The position numbers and the translations under genes are program-made. From positions 1-61,806 of the forward strand of contig CACIUL010000012.1 of NCBI GenBank assembly GCA_902589825.1: 61,806 nt of DNA. Direction: 5' to 3'. Of the stretch, positions 42,322 through 51,102 are shown one piece after another. Numbering within the stretch: position 1 is the first letter of the stretch; each line of letters opens with the position of its first letter. This stretch comes from an uncultured Verrucomicrobiota bacterium (lineage in GTDB: Bacteria > Verrucomicrobiota > Verrucomicrobiia > Verrucomicrobiales > DEV007). The notes under the pieces are model-generated. The model was not told where the DNA came from. It ran no database searches and saw only the letters and a list, made by a program, of their open reading frames with translations.

Positions 42322-44943
42322 TTGACTGACCAGGCACCAGATATTCCTGATCACGTGATCATTCGCCGGATCGGCAAGGGTTCCTATGGCGAGGTTTGGC
42401 TTGGCCGGAGTGTTACCGGTGCCCTGCGGGCGGTGAAGGTGGTTACTCGTGCGGATTTTGATCTGGATCACACCTTTGAGCGTGAGTTTGAGGGAATCAA
42501 GAGCTTCGAGAAGGTTTCACTCAAGCATCCAGGACTTGTCAATATCCTGCATGTTGGTCGTAATGATAAGGAAGGTTTTTATTACTATGTGATGGAGCTT
42601 GCCGATGATCGTTCCGGTGGGCGCGATATTGACCCGGAGCAATACGTGCCGCATACCCTTTCATCGGAGATTAACAAGCAGGGGAGGTTGCCCATGGACC
42701 GTTGTGCCGTATGGTGTGAGGTATTGGCTGGTGCCCTGCACCATATGCATTGCAACGGGCTTGCGCACCGGGATGTCAAGCCCTCCAATGTTGTCTTCTG
42801 CGATGGTGTCCCCAAGCTTGCAGACATGGGGCTGGTTGCTGCCAGTGGCCAGAAGACCTTTGTGGGAACTGAGGGATTTTCCCCGCCGGAAGGACCTGGT
42901 GAACCGGCGGCGGACATCTACAGTCTCGGGAAGGTGCTCTATGAGATGAGCACCGGGCATGACCGGCTGGATTTTCCCACCTTTTCGTCTTTCAAGCGGG
43001 ATGCGGCCGAGAAGCGCAAATGGCACGGTGTCAACGCCATCTTTTTAAAGGCCTGTGAAGGGCTTGTAAAGAACCGCTATGGGAATGCACGTGAGATGCG
43101 GCAGGCATTGCGTGATATCGGTTCGGGGGGTGCCGTTGCACTGTCCTTGCCGTCCAGGATTTTCCGCGTTGCCTTGTTCAGTGGCATCCTGGCGCTTATA
43201 ACCGTTGCAGGCCGTAACCATGACCTGATCAAGGCCTATTTTAGCGCCGGCAATGTTGTGCCGCAGCCGATGCCAGTGGGAGTTGAGCCGATTGATGACG
43301 GTGCCGAGCCCGATGCCGGACAGGTGACGCTGCCGCCCGCGGAGAAGTTTGGCAGTGTCAAAATCAAGTCTTTCCCGACAGGTGCCAAGGTATACCAGAT
43401 TATTGACGGGGGAGGGCGTGCCTTCCGCGGGTATACTTCACCGGATTATGTGGAGGCCGAGGTGCTGCCCGGGGAGGTTGCATTTATCATCGAGTTGGCC
43501 GGTTACCGTTACAGTGAAGTGAGTGGCTTTGTCGTGGCCGGCGAGACCCTGAATCTTGATGCCGGGAAACTGGAGTTTTACCGCCCGCCACTACCCGGTG
43601 AGGAGTGGCGCAATTCAATGGGGATGCTGTTTGATCCTGATGGGAACCGTCATGTGGCCAGGCGGCCGTTTACTCCGCAGGAATTTGAGCGCTTTCTAAA
43701 AGGGCAGACGGGAATTGTCGATTTTCAGCGTGTTTCCGTGACCCCGGAGGGAGAAAACGATGCCTACCAGACCGTGATGGTCAACCGCAAGAGAGCAAGG
43801 GAGTTTTTTGACTGGTTGACTGCGCAGGAAAAACGCAGCGGTCACCTTGCTGAGGACCAGTATTATGCGCTGAATAATGATGCAGAATACAGGCAGGATG
43901 GAGGGGATTCATCATCCGGAAGTGGAACTGACGGGGAGCGCTTTGCGCTCTTTTCCTCCGTTCAGGAAGTGGATTTTTCCAGATTGTTGATTTCCTCAAA
44001 TCCTCCCGGGGCGGGTGTGTATATTGATGGGGAATTCCTGGGAACGACCGAGATTGAGATACCGGAAAGATATCCGGGTGTCCTTGATGTGGCTATCCGC
44101 CTTGCCGGCTTTAAGCAGGAACTTGTGACCATTGAGCTGGAACCCGGGAAAACACACGAGTTGGCCGTGATACTGCGTGAGGACAACAGCGTGGTTTTAA
44201 ACAGGAAATGGGTCAATGGCATGGGCATGGCGCTGCTTCCGCTCGGGGAAGGTGTCATGATGGCTGAGCACGAGACACGCGTGCAGGATTTTGACGCATT
44301 TTGTGAGGACAAGGGAATTACGCCACTGGTGAGGCCTGATTTTAACCAGGGAGCGGGCCACCCGGTAGTGAAAGTCAGTCGCAAGGATGCAATGGCCTTC
44401 TGTGAATGGCTGAGCCTGAAGGAAAGGGAGGAGGAGTTAATTGATGCAGACCATGAATACCGCCTGCCCACCGACCGTGAGTGGAGCATTGCTGCGGGAC
44501 TTGGGCGTGAGCAGGGGGAGGCGCCATGGCAACGGGATCTCTCGGTCAAGGGGGTTTTTCCCTGGGGTGATCAATGGCCGCTTTTTAAAGGTTCTGCCAA
44601 CATTGCTGACCAATCCGCCCGGCAATGGCTGCCGGAGGGGCGTGTCCTTTCCGGGTATGATGATAAATACGCCTATACCGCTCCGGTCGGGAGCTTTAAG
44701 CCCAATGCCGGGGGCTATTTTGACATGGCTGGCAATGTTTGGGAGTGGGTCCTTGACCCGTATGGTGGCCGGGAAGGTGACCGGTTCAGGGACGGGGCGG
44801 TTGCACGCGGCGGGGGATATGATGCTGCGGCCAAGGAACTCTTCTTTACCTCCTACCGCAATGTCCAGGCTGCCGGTGCGCCGTCCACCGCCATCGGGTT
44901 CCGGATTGTGCTTGCCATCAGCGGAATCAATCTGAAAGATTAG
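42322..44943 (+). CDS. Membrane Ser/Thr kinase with two PEGA domains and a duplicated SUMF1-type region
   Basis: This 873-residue protein starts at TTG 42322. Residues 10-275 are a Hanks-type kinase: IGKGSYGEVWLG, AVKVV, HRDVKPSNV near 149, DMG in place of DFG, and GTEGFSPPEG. A membrane helix spans about 280-298. The extracytoplasmic part has PEGA 1 (350-420: VKIKSFPTGAKVYQI), a truncated SUMF1-like unit (423-540), PEGA 2 (552-620: LISSNPPGAGVYIDG) and a complete SUMF1-like domain (627-870: NVWEWVLDPYGG, RGGGYDAA). The catalytic Cys pair of FGE is absent. It appears to be a sensor kinase whose external part reads the envelope and signals to the adjacent sigma factor. Confidence 0.9.
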   Translation: MTDQAPDIPDHVIIRRIGKGSYGEVWLGRSVTGALRAVKVVTRADFDLDHTFEREFEGIKSFEKVSLKHPGLVNILHVGRNDKEGFYYYVMELADDRSGGRDIDPEQYVPHTLSSEINKQGRLPMDRCAVWCEVLAGALHHMHCNGLAHRDVKPSNVVFCDGVPKLADMGLVAASGQKTFVGTEGFSPPEGPGEPAADIYSLGKVLYEMSTGHDRLDFPTFSSFKRDAAEKRKWHGVNAIFLKACEGLVKNRYGNAREMRQALRDIGSGGAVALSLPSRIFRVALFSGILALITVAGRNHDLIKAYFSAGNVVPQPMPVGVEPIDDGAEPDAGQVTLPPAEKFGSVKIKSFPTGAKVYQIIDGGGRAFRGYTSPDYVEAEVLPGEVAFIIELAGYRYSEVSGFVVAGETLNLDAGKLEFYRPPLPGEEWRNSMGMLFDPDGNRHVARRPFTPQEFERFLKGQTGIVDFQRVSVTPEGENDAYQTVMVNRKRAREFFDWLTAQEKRSGHLAEDQYYALNNDAEYRQDGGDSSSGSGTDGERFALFSSVQEVDFSRLLISSNPPGAGVYIDGEFLGTTEIEIPERYPGVLDVAIRLAGFKQELVTIELEPGKTHELAVILREDNSVVLNRKWVNGMGMALLPLGEGVMMAEHETRVQDFDAFCEDKGITPLVRPDFNQGAGHPVVKVSRKDAMAFCEWLSLKEREEELIDADHEYRLPTDREWSIAAGLGREQGEAPWQRDLSVKGVFPWGDQWPLFKGSANIADQSARQWLPEGRVLSGYDDKYAYTAPVGSFKPNAGGYFDMAGNVWEWVLDPYGGREGDRFRDGAVARGGGYDAAAKELFFTSYRNVQAAGAPSTAIGFRIVLAISGINLKD

Positions 44944-44958
44944 CAATCAGTTATTGTT

Positions 44959-45369
44959 ATGGTTGAGTCTGAAATTGTTTATGAGGGTCAATTGCGCTGT
45001 AGCGCGCAGCACGGTCCATCCGGTGCGGTGGTTGAAACAGATGCCCCGGTTGACAACCATGGCCGGGGAGAGGCATTCTCGCCAACCGACCTGTGCGCGA
45101 CTTCGCTTGGTGTGTGCATGCTGACAATTCTAGGCATCGCGGCGGGGAAAGCAGGGGTTGATATCAGTGGCACCAGGGGGCGCGTGGCAAAGGGCATGAG
45201 TGCTGACTTGCCTCGCCGTATTGCCAATATTTCCGTGGACCTGGAAATTCCACTGCCGCCGGACCACCCGTCACGCGCCGATCTTGAGCAAGCGGCAATG
45301 TCCTGTCCGGTGCATCATTCCCTGCATCCGGACATTGAGAAAGTGATCAATTGGCACTGGAAGGGGTAA
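44959..45369 (+). CDS. OsmC/Ohr-family peroxiredoxin
   Basis: This 136-residue OsmC-fold protein is involved in reducing organic hydroperoxides with two redox cysteines. They lie in SLGVCMLTI near residue 52 and in SCPVHHSL near residue 115. The separation by about 63 residues and the VDNHGRGEAFSPTDL pattern fit the OsmC family. It starts 15 bp after the kinase stop, so it may belong to the same transcript. If so, the sigma/kinase pair could be responding to oxidative or envelope stress, but that is inference. The gene converges with ndk (49 bp). Confidence 0.9.
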   Translation: MVESEIVYEGQLRCSAQHGPSGAVVETDAPVDNHGRGEAFSPTDLCATSLGVCMLTILGIAAGKAGVDISGTRGRVAKGMSADLPRRIANISVDLEIPLPPDHPSRADLEQAAMSCPVHHSLHPDIEKVINWHWKG

Positions 45370-45418
45370 CCGACGACAGGCAATACCCCGGCAGGTTGCC
45401 CGAGCCTTTTCCACTTGC

Positions 45419-45844
45419 CTAGTAATCGAATATTTCCTCCTCGCTGAAGAAGCGCTTAAGCTCGGCTTGCGCATTCTCGGGGGAATCCGACGCATGGCAG
45501 ATGTTGGTCATCATGTCGACGCCGAAGTCACCCCGGATGGTGCCCTTGTCCGCTTTGGTCGAGTCGGTGGGCCCAAGAATTTCCCTGACACGGGCAATGG
45601 AATTTTCTCCAGAGAGGGCCAGGGCGATGACGGGGCAAGCCTGCATGAAGTTGGCGATATCCGGAAAGAAGGGCTTGTCGGCAATGTGTGCGTAGTGCTC
45701 CTCAAGCAGTTCCGTAGTGAGTTCCATCATTTTCATGCCGCGGATCCTGAATCCTTCCGCCTCATAACGGCTGAGAACTTCACCAACCAGGTTTTTTTGT
45801 ACACAATCTGTCTTGAAGAGGATGAGAGTGGTTTCAGTAGCCAT
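45419..45844 (-). CDS. ndk: Nucleoside-diphosphate kinase
   Basis: This 141-residue enzyme transfers the gamma-phosphate between NTPs and NDPs via a phosphohistidine. The catalytic histidine is in the canonical NICHASDS motif (NxxHxSDS), followed by the AQAELKRFF region. The N-terminal KTDCVQKNLVGEV replaces the usual KPDAV, which is a mild variation. The length is normal for Ndk. The gene stands alone on the minus strand, 144 bp from the next minus-strand gene. Confidence 0.95.
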   Translation of the reverse strand: MATETTLILFKTDCVQKNLVGEVLSRYEAEGFRIRGMKMMELTTELLEEHYAHIADKPFFPDIANFMQACPVIALALSGENSIARVREILGPTDSTKADKGTIRGDFGVDMMTNICHASDSPENAQAELKRFFSEEEIFDY

Positions 45845-45988
45845 GTTGTTTTATTGGGATTGTGCAATTTATGCCCCACGTCCGGGGTAGTGTCAAAGGA
45901 TGGTAGGCACAATTGTCTTTGCCGGCGCGGGGATTTACTGAGACTGAGGTTTTTGGCAAGATGCCCGGTTGCCTTCAGGCGCGGGCCA

Positions 45989-46825
45989 TCATGGCAGGTA
46001 GGTTTGCAACCGGTTGCGCCATCCGCGCAACCACCGGCTTTCATCAGAGGGTGCGTTCTTGACGCGCCGGGTCAGGACGCGGTCGGCGGCTGCGGCGAAT
46101 TCGGCGGTTGCATTGGCATTGGCCGGCGCCATCCGCATTTCCTGCAACACCTGAAGCAGGCCCCATCCCTGACCCCTGTAGCGTTCACTTTTTTTTGTGC
46201 CTTCCCCCTTGAAGTTGACGTAGTCCATCAGCGCGTATTTTCCCTTGGCACTGCCCGCGACGGCATAGAAGCGCTGCTGGAGAGTTTTCCGGCTGGCAGA
46301 GTCAAGGGCTGTCAGCATCTTCGGCAGGGAGTTTTCAAGGCGCAGGAAAATGAACTCGGCCTGCAGGGGAATTGTCACGTGCAGAAATTTCCGTAATTCA
46401 ACCATTGCAGGTGTGTTGAGTGCCTTCTGGAAGTCTTCCCTGGATCTCCAGGGGCAGGCCTGCTGCCTGGCGATTTGCGGCACGGGGATACCCCTTGATT
46501 GGATATACCTGACCAGTGGCGGAAAACTTTCCTCAAAAGGTCCCCGCTTCTCGCGATGATACCAGATAAAGTGCCCGATTCCCAGGGAGGCAAAGTATTC
46601 CCCCCTGTTCCAGCTGGTAAGGCCGGGGATGGTTCCGGAACATTCATTTTTCCAGATCTGGTTACCTATATTCCGGGCTTCTATCCTCGAGATCTGTATC
46701 TTTGCTTTGCCGGTTTTTTTCCCCGTGAGTGTTCCTGTCCCCGGTGTCTTTGGTGTGCAGGCTGTTACCAGGATAATAGCAGCCAACGGTATGAAAAAGT
46801 TCCAGACAGGCATTTGATTCTGCAT
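45989..46825 (-). CDS. Conserved lipoprotein of unknown function
   Basis: This exported lipoprotein has its lipobox in ILVTACTP. I take ATG 46825 (MQNQMPVWNFF) as start; 46813 is also possible. The core holds NQIWKNECSGTIPGLTSWN, SLGIGHFIWYH and FEESFPPLVRYI, then CPWRSREDF, and a C-terminal ALMDYVNFKGEG and GWGLLQVLQ. I recall similar uncharacterised lipoproteins in many proteobacteria. The N-terminal pattern hints at a lysozyme-like fold, but I see no clear catalytic acid. It diverges from the transhydrogenase genes by 105 bp. A role in the cell wall is only a guess. Confidence 0.75.
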   Translation of the reverse strand: MQNQMPVWNFFIPLAAIILVTACTPKTPGTGTLTGKKTGKAKIQISRIEARNIGNQIWKNECSGTIPGLTSWNRGEYFASLGIGHFIWYHREKRGPFEESFPPLVRYIQSRGIPVPQIARQQACPWRSREDFQKALNTPAMVELRKFLHVTIPLQAEFIFLRLENSLPKMLTALDSASRKTLQQRFYAVAGSAKGKYALMDYVNFKGEGTKKSERYRGQGWGLLQVLQEMRMAPANANATAEFAAAADRVLTRRVKNAPSDESRWLRGWRNRLQTYLP

Positions 46826-46930
46826 TATCAATGGTAGCAAAGCTCATATCCCCTGAGAGGGCGACCACTTTTCTTGTGATCGCATTGTCTCTGGACAAAT
46901 CAAGTGGCTTCATTAGCCTAACCGCCCAAA

Positions 46931-48070
46931 ATGATTGTTTTCGTTCCTCGTGAAAATAGCCCCGGGGAAACCCGTGCTGCGCTCACGCCGGCAACCGTGC
47001 AGCGGCTTGTCGGGATGGGCCTTGAGGTACAGGTTGAGAAGGGCCTTGGCGAGCGGTGTAACCACCCTGATTCAGAGTATGAGTCCGCAGGTGCCAAGCT
47101 GACGGCTGATCGTAATGCAGCCCTCGGAGCAGCGGATTTTATCTTCCGGGTGAGTAAACCTGATATCGGGGAAATCCCCCGGATTAAGGACGGGGCAATC
47201 CACGCCAGCTTCCTGGACCCCTTTAATGAGCCTGAGATCCTGCAGGCAATGGCCGCTGCCGGGGTGACCGCGGTAAGTCTTGAGATGATTCCCCGCTCAA
47301 CCCTGGCGCAGAAAATGGATGCGCTCAGTTCCCAGGCCAATATCGCCGGCTATACAGCGGTTATTTATGCCGCTGAGCGGCTGAACAAGATCTTGCCGAT
47401 GATGATGACGCCGGCGGGAACTGTTTCGCCTGCCAAGTTCTTTATCATAGGTATCGGTGTTGCAGGACTGCAGGCAATTGCCACTGCCAAGCGCCTGGGC
47501 GCGCGGGTAACGGCATTTGATGTTCGTCCCGAGGCCCTGGAGCAGGCAGAGTCACTGGGTGCAAAGGCCTTGAGGATTGACCTTGGTGGGGATACCGGAG
47601 GGACCGAACAGGGTTATGCCAGGGAACTGACACCCGAGCAACTGGAGAAGCAGCGTCACGAGCAGGGCAAGGTCTGCATTGATTCCGACGTCGTGATTAC
47701 CACGGCCAAGGTCTTTGGGCGCAAGTCGCCGATTCTCGTCCAGCAGGATATTGTTGAGCAGATGAAGCCCGGGAGCCTGATTATTGACCTTGCCGCGGAG
47801 TCGGGCGGGAATGTCGAGGGCACCGTTCTTAACGAGGAGGTTGTGACCGGGGGCGGGGCATGCATTGTGGGCCTTGGCAACTTTGAGGGACGTGCAGCCA
47901 CACACGCAAGCCAGGTATTCTCTGCCAACCTCGGTAACTTCCTTGAGCATTTCTGGGACAGGGAGGGGGAAGTCTTCCGGCTGGACCTGGAGGATGAAAT
48001 CCTCAAGGGCTGCGTGTTGAGCCACGGAGGGAAAATTGTCCATGAGCGTTTCAAGATTAACAAGCCCTGA
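46931..48070 (+). CDS. pntAA: NAD(P) transhydrogenase subunit alpha part 1 (domain I)
   Basis: This 379-residue subunit carries the NAD(H)-binding domain dI of proton-translocating transhydrogenase, which makes NADPH from NADH at the expense of the proton gradient. The dinucleotide motif is GIGVAGLQAIATAKRLGARV near residue 175. The RNA-like loop of the mobile region is GGTEQGYARELTP, and NKILPMMMTPAGTVSPAKF precedes the Rossmann domain. This is a three-gene system (pntAA-pntAB-pntB); the split alpha subunit is common in Gram-negative bacteria. It starts the transcript with 105 bp to the divergent lipoprotein. Confidence 0.95.
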   Translation: MIVFVPRENSPGETRAALTPATVQRLVGMGLEVQVEKGLGERCNHPDSEYESAGAKLTADRNAALGAADFIFRVSKPDIGEIPRIKDGAIHASFLDPFNEPEILQAMAAAGVTAVSLEMIPRSTLAQKMDALSSQANIAGYTAVIYAAERLNKILPMMMTPAGTVSPAKFFIIGIGVAGLQAIATAKRLGARVTAFDVRPEALEQAESLGAKALRIDLGGDTGGTEQGYARELTPEQLEKQRHEQGKVCIDSDVVITTAKVFGRKSPILVQQDIVEQMKPGSLIIDLAAESGGNVEGTVLNEEVVTGGGACIVGLGNFEGRAATHASQVFSANLGNFLEHFWDREGEVFRLDLEDEILKGCVLSHGGKIVHERFKINKP

Positions 48071-48103
48071 TCACTGCGTATTTGAACCTGACACTCAAGA
48101 CCG

Positions 48104-48388
48104 ATGGAACTGATTTTACTCCTGTTTATCTTTACCCTTGCCGCATTCCTTGGATTTGAGCTTGTCTCCAAGGTGCCTTCCCAGCTGCATACCCCGCTGA
48201 TGTCCGGATCAAATGCCATTTCCGGCATTACGATTGTTGGGGCGCTGATAGCCGCAGGCCAGGTGGAAGGAAACCTGTCAAAATGGCTCGGGTTTGCGGC
48301 ACTGGTGCTTGCCAGTATCAACGTGGTGGGTGGTTATATGGTTACCAACCGGATGCTGTCCATGTTCAAGGCCAAGCAAAACGACTGA
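48104..48388 (+). CDS. pntAB: NAD(P) transhydrogenase subunit alpha part 2 (membrane domain)
   Basis: This 94-residue protein has three membrane helices (residues 2-21, 40-57 and 60-78) and the conserved VPSQLHTPLMSGSNAISGI segment typical of this small subunit. It completes the alpha side of the transhydrogenase domain II. It lies 33 bp after pntAA and 39 bp before pntB. The reading frame and length match the family well. Confidence 0.93.
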   Translation: MELILLLFIFTLAAFLGFELVSKVPSQLHTPLMSGSNAISGITIVGALIAAGQVEGNLSKWLGFAALVLASINVVGGYMVTNRMLSMFKAKQND

Positions 48389-48427
48389 TTGATGACACCG
48401 GGCTTTTCCACCGCTTCCTGATCCTCC

Positions 48428-49837
48428 ATGCAGTTTGCAATCAATATCTCCTACATTATTGCTGCGATCCTTTTCGTGTTTGGCATCAAGATGCTCGGGT
48501 CCGCGTCGACTGCAGTCAGGGGCAACCGCATCTCCTCGCTTGGCATGCTGCTTGCGGTGGTGGCTACACTTGCACGCAGCAACCTTGGTTACGAGTGGAT
48601 TGCAGGAGGTATTCTTACCGGTGCACTGATCGGGTTCATTGCTGCCAAGCGTGTCCAGATGACGGGAATGCCCGAGCTTGTGGCACTCTTCAATGGCTTT
48701 GGAGGACTTGCCAGCCTGCTGGTTGGTTGGGCCGAATACGAGAAGGCGAGGCCCGATTGGTCCGCATACCTGACTGAGAACGATGCGGTTCCCGGGTCCT
48801 GGTTTTCCGCGCTTGTGATTGTCCTGGCCATTGTGATTGGTGGCATCACCTTTACCGGTTCCATTGTTGCTTACCTGAAGCTTTCCGGAAAGATTGGCGC
48901 CACGGCAGCAGGGTTCCCGGGCCAGAAGGTGGTTAACCTGCTGGTGATGGCTGGCCTGGTTGCCGTAGGTGCCTTTTTCTCAATTGCTGTTGAGCAGGCC
49001 AATGCTCCGTCACTTTTTCTTGCCACCGTGGCCCTTTCCCTCCTGCTTGGTGTATTGGGGGTTATTCCGATTGGAGGAGGTGACATGCCGGTGGTGATTG
49101 CCATGTTGAATTCGTTTTCTGGGCTTGCTGCTGCGGCGGCAGGTTTTGTGATCAGCAATACCGTTCTGGTGGTCGCCGGGTGTCTGGTGGGAGCCAGTGG
49201 CCTGATATTGACTGTCATCATGTGCAAGGCCATGAACCGCACGCTTGGCAATGTCCTCTTTGGTGGGTTTGGTGCGGCATCGGGTGCCGGGGACAGGCAG
49301 GTGGAAGGAGAGATGAAGGCGATCAGTGTTGAAGATGCCTATTATGTCCTTGAGGCGGCACAGAATGTCGTGTTTGTGCCCGGATACGGGATGGCGGTTG
49401 CGCAGGCACAACATGTCGTCAAGGAACTCGCAGAGATCCTTGAGCGTAACGGGGCTGAGGTGCGCCATGCGATCCACCCGGTTGCAGGGCGCATGCCGGG
49501 ACACATGAATGTATTACTGGCAGAAGCCGATGTTGCCTATGAGCAGTTGTGCGAGATGGATGATGTCAATGCCATCATGTCGACGGTTGATGTGGCCATT
49601 GTCATCGGGGCCAACGATGTGGTTAACCCGTCGGCTGTTGATGACGAATCAAGTCCAATCTATGGCATGCCTATTGTCAATGTGCACCAGGCAAAGACCG
49701 TATTTGCGCTCAAGCGTGGACAGGGAACCGGTTTCTCCGGTCTGGTAAACACCCTGTTTTTCCGGGATAACTGCCGCATGATTTACGGGGATGCAAAGGC
49801 AACGGTCAGCAGCCTTGTGTCCGAGTTCGACGGTTGA
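48428..49837 (+). CDS. pntB: NAD(P) transhydrogenase subunit beta
   Basis: This 469-residue subunit has nine or so membrane helices (residues 4-275) followed by the NADP(H)-binding domain dIII (about 290-469). Diagnostic segments are VPGYGMAVAQAQHVVKELA, EVRHAIHPVAGRMPGHMNVL, VAIVIGANDVVNPSA and the C-terminal FRDNCRMIYGDAKATV. It completes the enzyme with PntAA and PntAB. The gene ends 31 bp from the convergent toroid-protein gene. Energy coupling through this enzyme suggests an aerobic host with a proton-motive force. Confidence 0.95.
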   Translation: MQFAINISYIIAAILFVFGIKMLGSASTAVRGNRISSLGMLLAVVATLARSNLGYEWIAGGILTGALIGFIAAKRVQMTGMPELVALFNGFGGLASLLVGWAEYEKARPDWSAYLTENDAVPGSWFSALVIVLAIVIGGITFTGSIVAYLKLSGKIGATAAGFPGQKVVNLLVMAGLVAVGAFFSIAVEQANAPSLFLATVALSLLLGVLGVIPIGGGDMPVVIAMLNSFSGLAAAAAGFVISNTVLVVAGCLVGASGLILTVIMCKAMNRTLGNVLFGGFGAASGAGDRQVEGEMKAISVEDAYYVLEAAQNVVFVPGYGMAVAQAQHVVKELAEILERNGAEVRHAIHPVAGRMPGHMNVLLAEADVAYEQLCEMDDVNAIMSTVDVAIVIGANDVVNPSAVDDESSPIYGMPIVNVHQAKTVFALKRGQGTGFSGLVNTLFFRDNCRMIYGDAKATVSSLVSEFDG

Positions 49838-49868
49838 GGCGGCTGGGGCCTCTCTGGCTGACTTTCGC

Positions 49869-51071
49869 TCAGTCCTCCTGCGGCAGACAGCGTTGCAGTG
49901 TCATCAGGGCAAAGGCGGTCCCGTAGGGGCGGTGGTAGGAATAAAGCGGATAGTCCCACCAGCTTCCGTCCTTTTCCTGCAGCGGCACGATGATGGCGGC
50001 AAGTTGGCCCCCGTGGTGGGCGGCATTTTTGCTGTCCTTTAGGTCTTCAAGGCAGAGGGCTGCGTAATAGTGCCCGTAATAGAAGAAATAGCCGGCGACG
50101 GCAAACCAGCTTTCGTGAGGGATAGGCCGCTTGCGACCGATGGACAACCAGCCATTGCGGGCCCAAAGACGATCCAGCCAGGTGTCGAGTACTTGATCGG
50201 TTACTTTTTCATCACCCCAGTATCGCAGGGCGATGTTGCATGCCTGAGAGCGTCCAAGGCTTCCGCCGGGGCGGTTGATGCCCGCCATTGGACGAAGTTT
50301 GAGGTATTCGCCATAGGCATAGGAGAAATCCGGTTTGCGCTGGCGTTTTATGGAGGCAACAGCACGCTTTACCAGGCGGTCAGGGACGTTGATACCGATT
50401 TTTGCAGCATCCTTGAGTGCTACCAGTGCGGTGGCATTGGTGAAGCTGATCGATGATGAGGAGGGCTGCTTGGCCTGATAGCGAAAATCGTAGTAACCCC
50501 ATCCGCCATCGACACTTTCATACTTCTCAAGCATCTTGATCTGGTGTTCGATTACCTTCTTGATCCTGGCTTTGCGGCTGGCATTCCCGGTCTTCTCATG
50601 CATGAGGACAAGGGCGGCAATACCGTATGAATGTCCCCAGACATTGTAGATTGCGTCCCCTGTTGCGCGACGCACAGAACCAAGGTTGGTGAGCATCCAT
50701 TCCTCGGCCCGCCTGATTGCCGCTTTTGCCTTTGCGTTGCCTTCCTCTGCGTTGGTCTCGATCAATGAACTCAGGCACAATGAGGTGACCGCGGCACGGA
50801 AAGCATGGTGTGCACCGGGTACGGGGGCAAAGATATTCAAGCCCTTGGTGTTACGGGCTGATCCCCAGGAGCCGTCTTTGTTCTGGCTGGTTATCAGGAA
50901 ATCCACTCCCCGTTGCATTGCGGATTTTATTTCCCCGGCTGCAGGTGGCTTACGGGTAGCCACCTGCTTCTCCTCGGCAGGGCAATACAACGTGCAGGAG
51001 AGCACCAGCAAGGCCAGGCAGGCCACGATGCGTGGACCGATGCTGCCCGATGGGAGTGCTGGGTTTGTCAT
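49869..51071 (-). CDS. Exported prenyltransferase/terpene-cyclase-like alpha/alpha-toroid protein
   Basis: This 400-residue exported protein has an N-terminal signal (to about residue 32). The rest consists of helical-pair repeats with QW-like motifs: SQNKDGSWGSA, VDGGWGYYDF, LQEKDGSWWDYP and YGTAFALMTLQRCL. The fold matches the squalene cyclase/prenyltransferase alpha/alpha-barrel, but the catalytic DXDD-type motif of squalene-hopene cyclases is not evident, so it may be a binding or scaffold relative. It lies 31 bp after the periplasmic adaptor gene and is probably cotranscribed with it. The pair has no ABC transporter or outer-membrane factor beside it. Confidence 0.82.
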   Translation of the reverse strand: MTNPALPSGSIGPRIVACLALLVLSCTLYCPAEEKQVATRKPPAAGEIKSAMQRGVDFLITSQNKDGSWGSARNTKGLNIFAPVPGAHHAFRAAVTSLCLSSLIETNAEEGNAKAKAAIRRAEEWMLTNLGSVRRATGDAIYNVWGHSYGIAALVLMHEKTGNASRKARIKKVIEHQIKMLEKYESVDGGWGYYDFRYQAKQPSSSSISFTNATALVALKDAAKIGINVPDRLVKRAVASIKRQRKPDFSYAYGEYLKLRPMAGINRPGGSLGRSQACNIALRYWGDEKVTDQVLDTWLDRLWARNGWLSIGRKRPIPHESWFAVAGYFFYYGHYYAALCLEDLKDSKNAAHHGGQLAAIIVPLQEKDGSWWDYPLYSYHRPYGTAFALMTLQRCLPQED

Positions 51072-51102
51072 GGTCAGGGCCTCTTGGGATGATGGGGCGG
51101 CA

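Noticed and set aside
42322-44943. The kinase SUMF1 region as an FGE fused to a kinase
   Set aside because: The complete C-terminal SUMF1 copy has no cysteine at the FGE active-site positions, so I treat it as a binding or structural domain.
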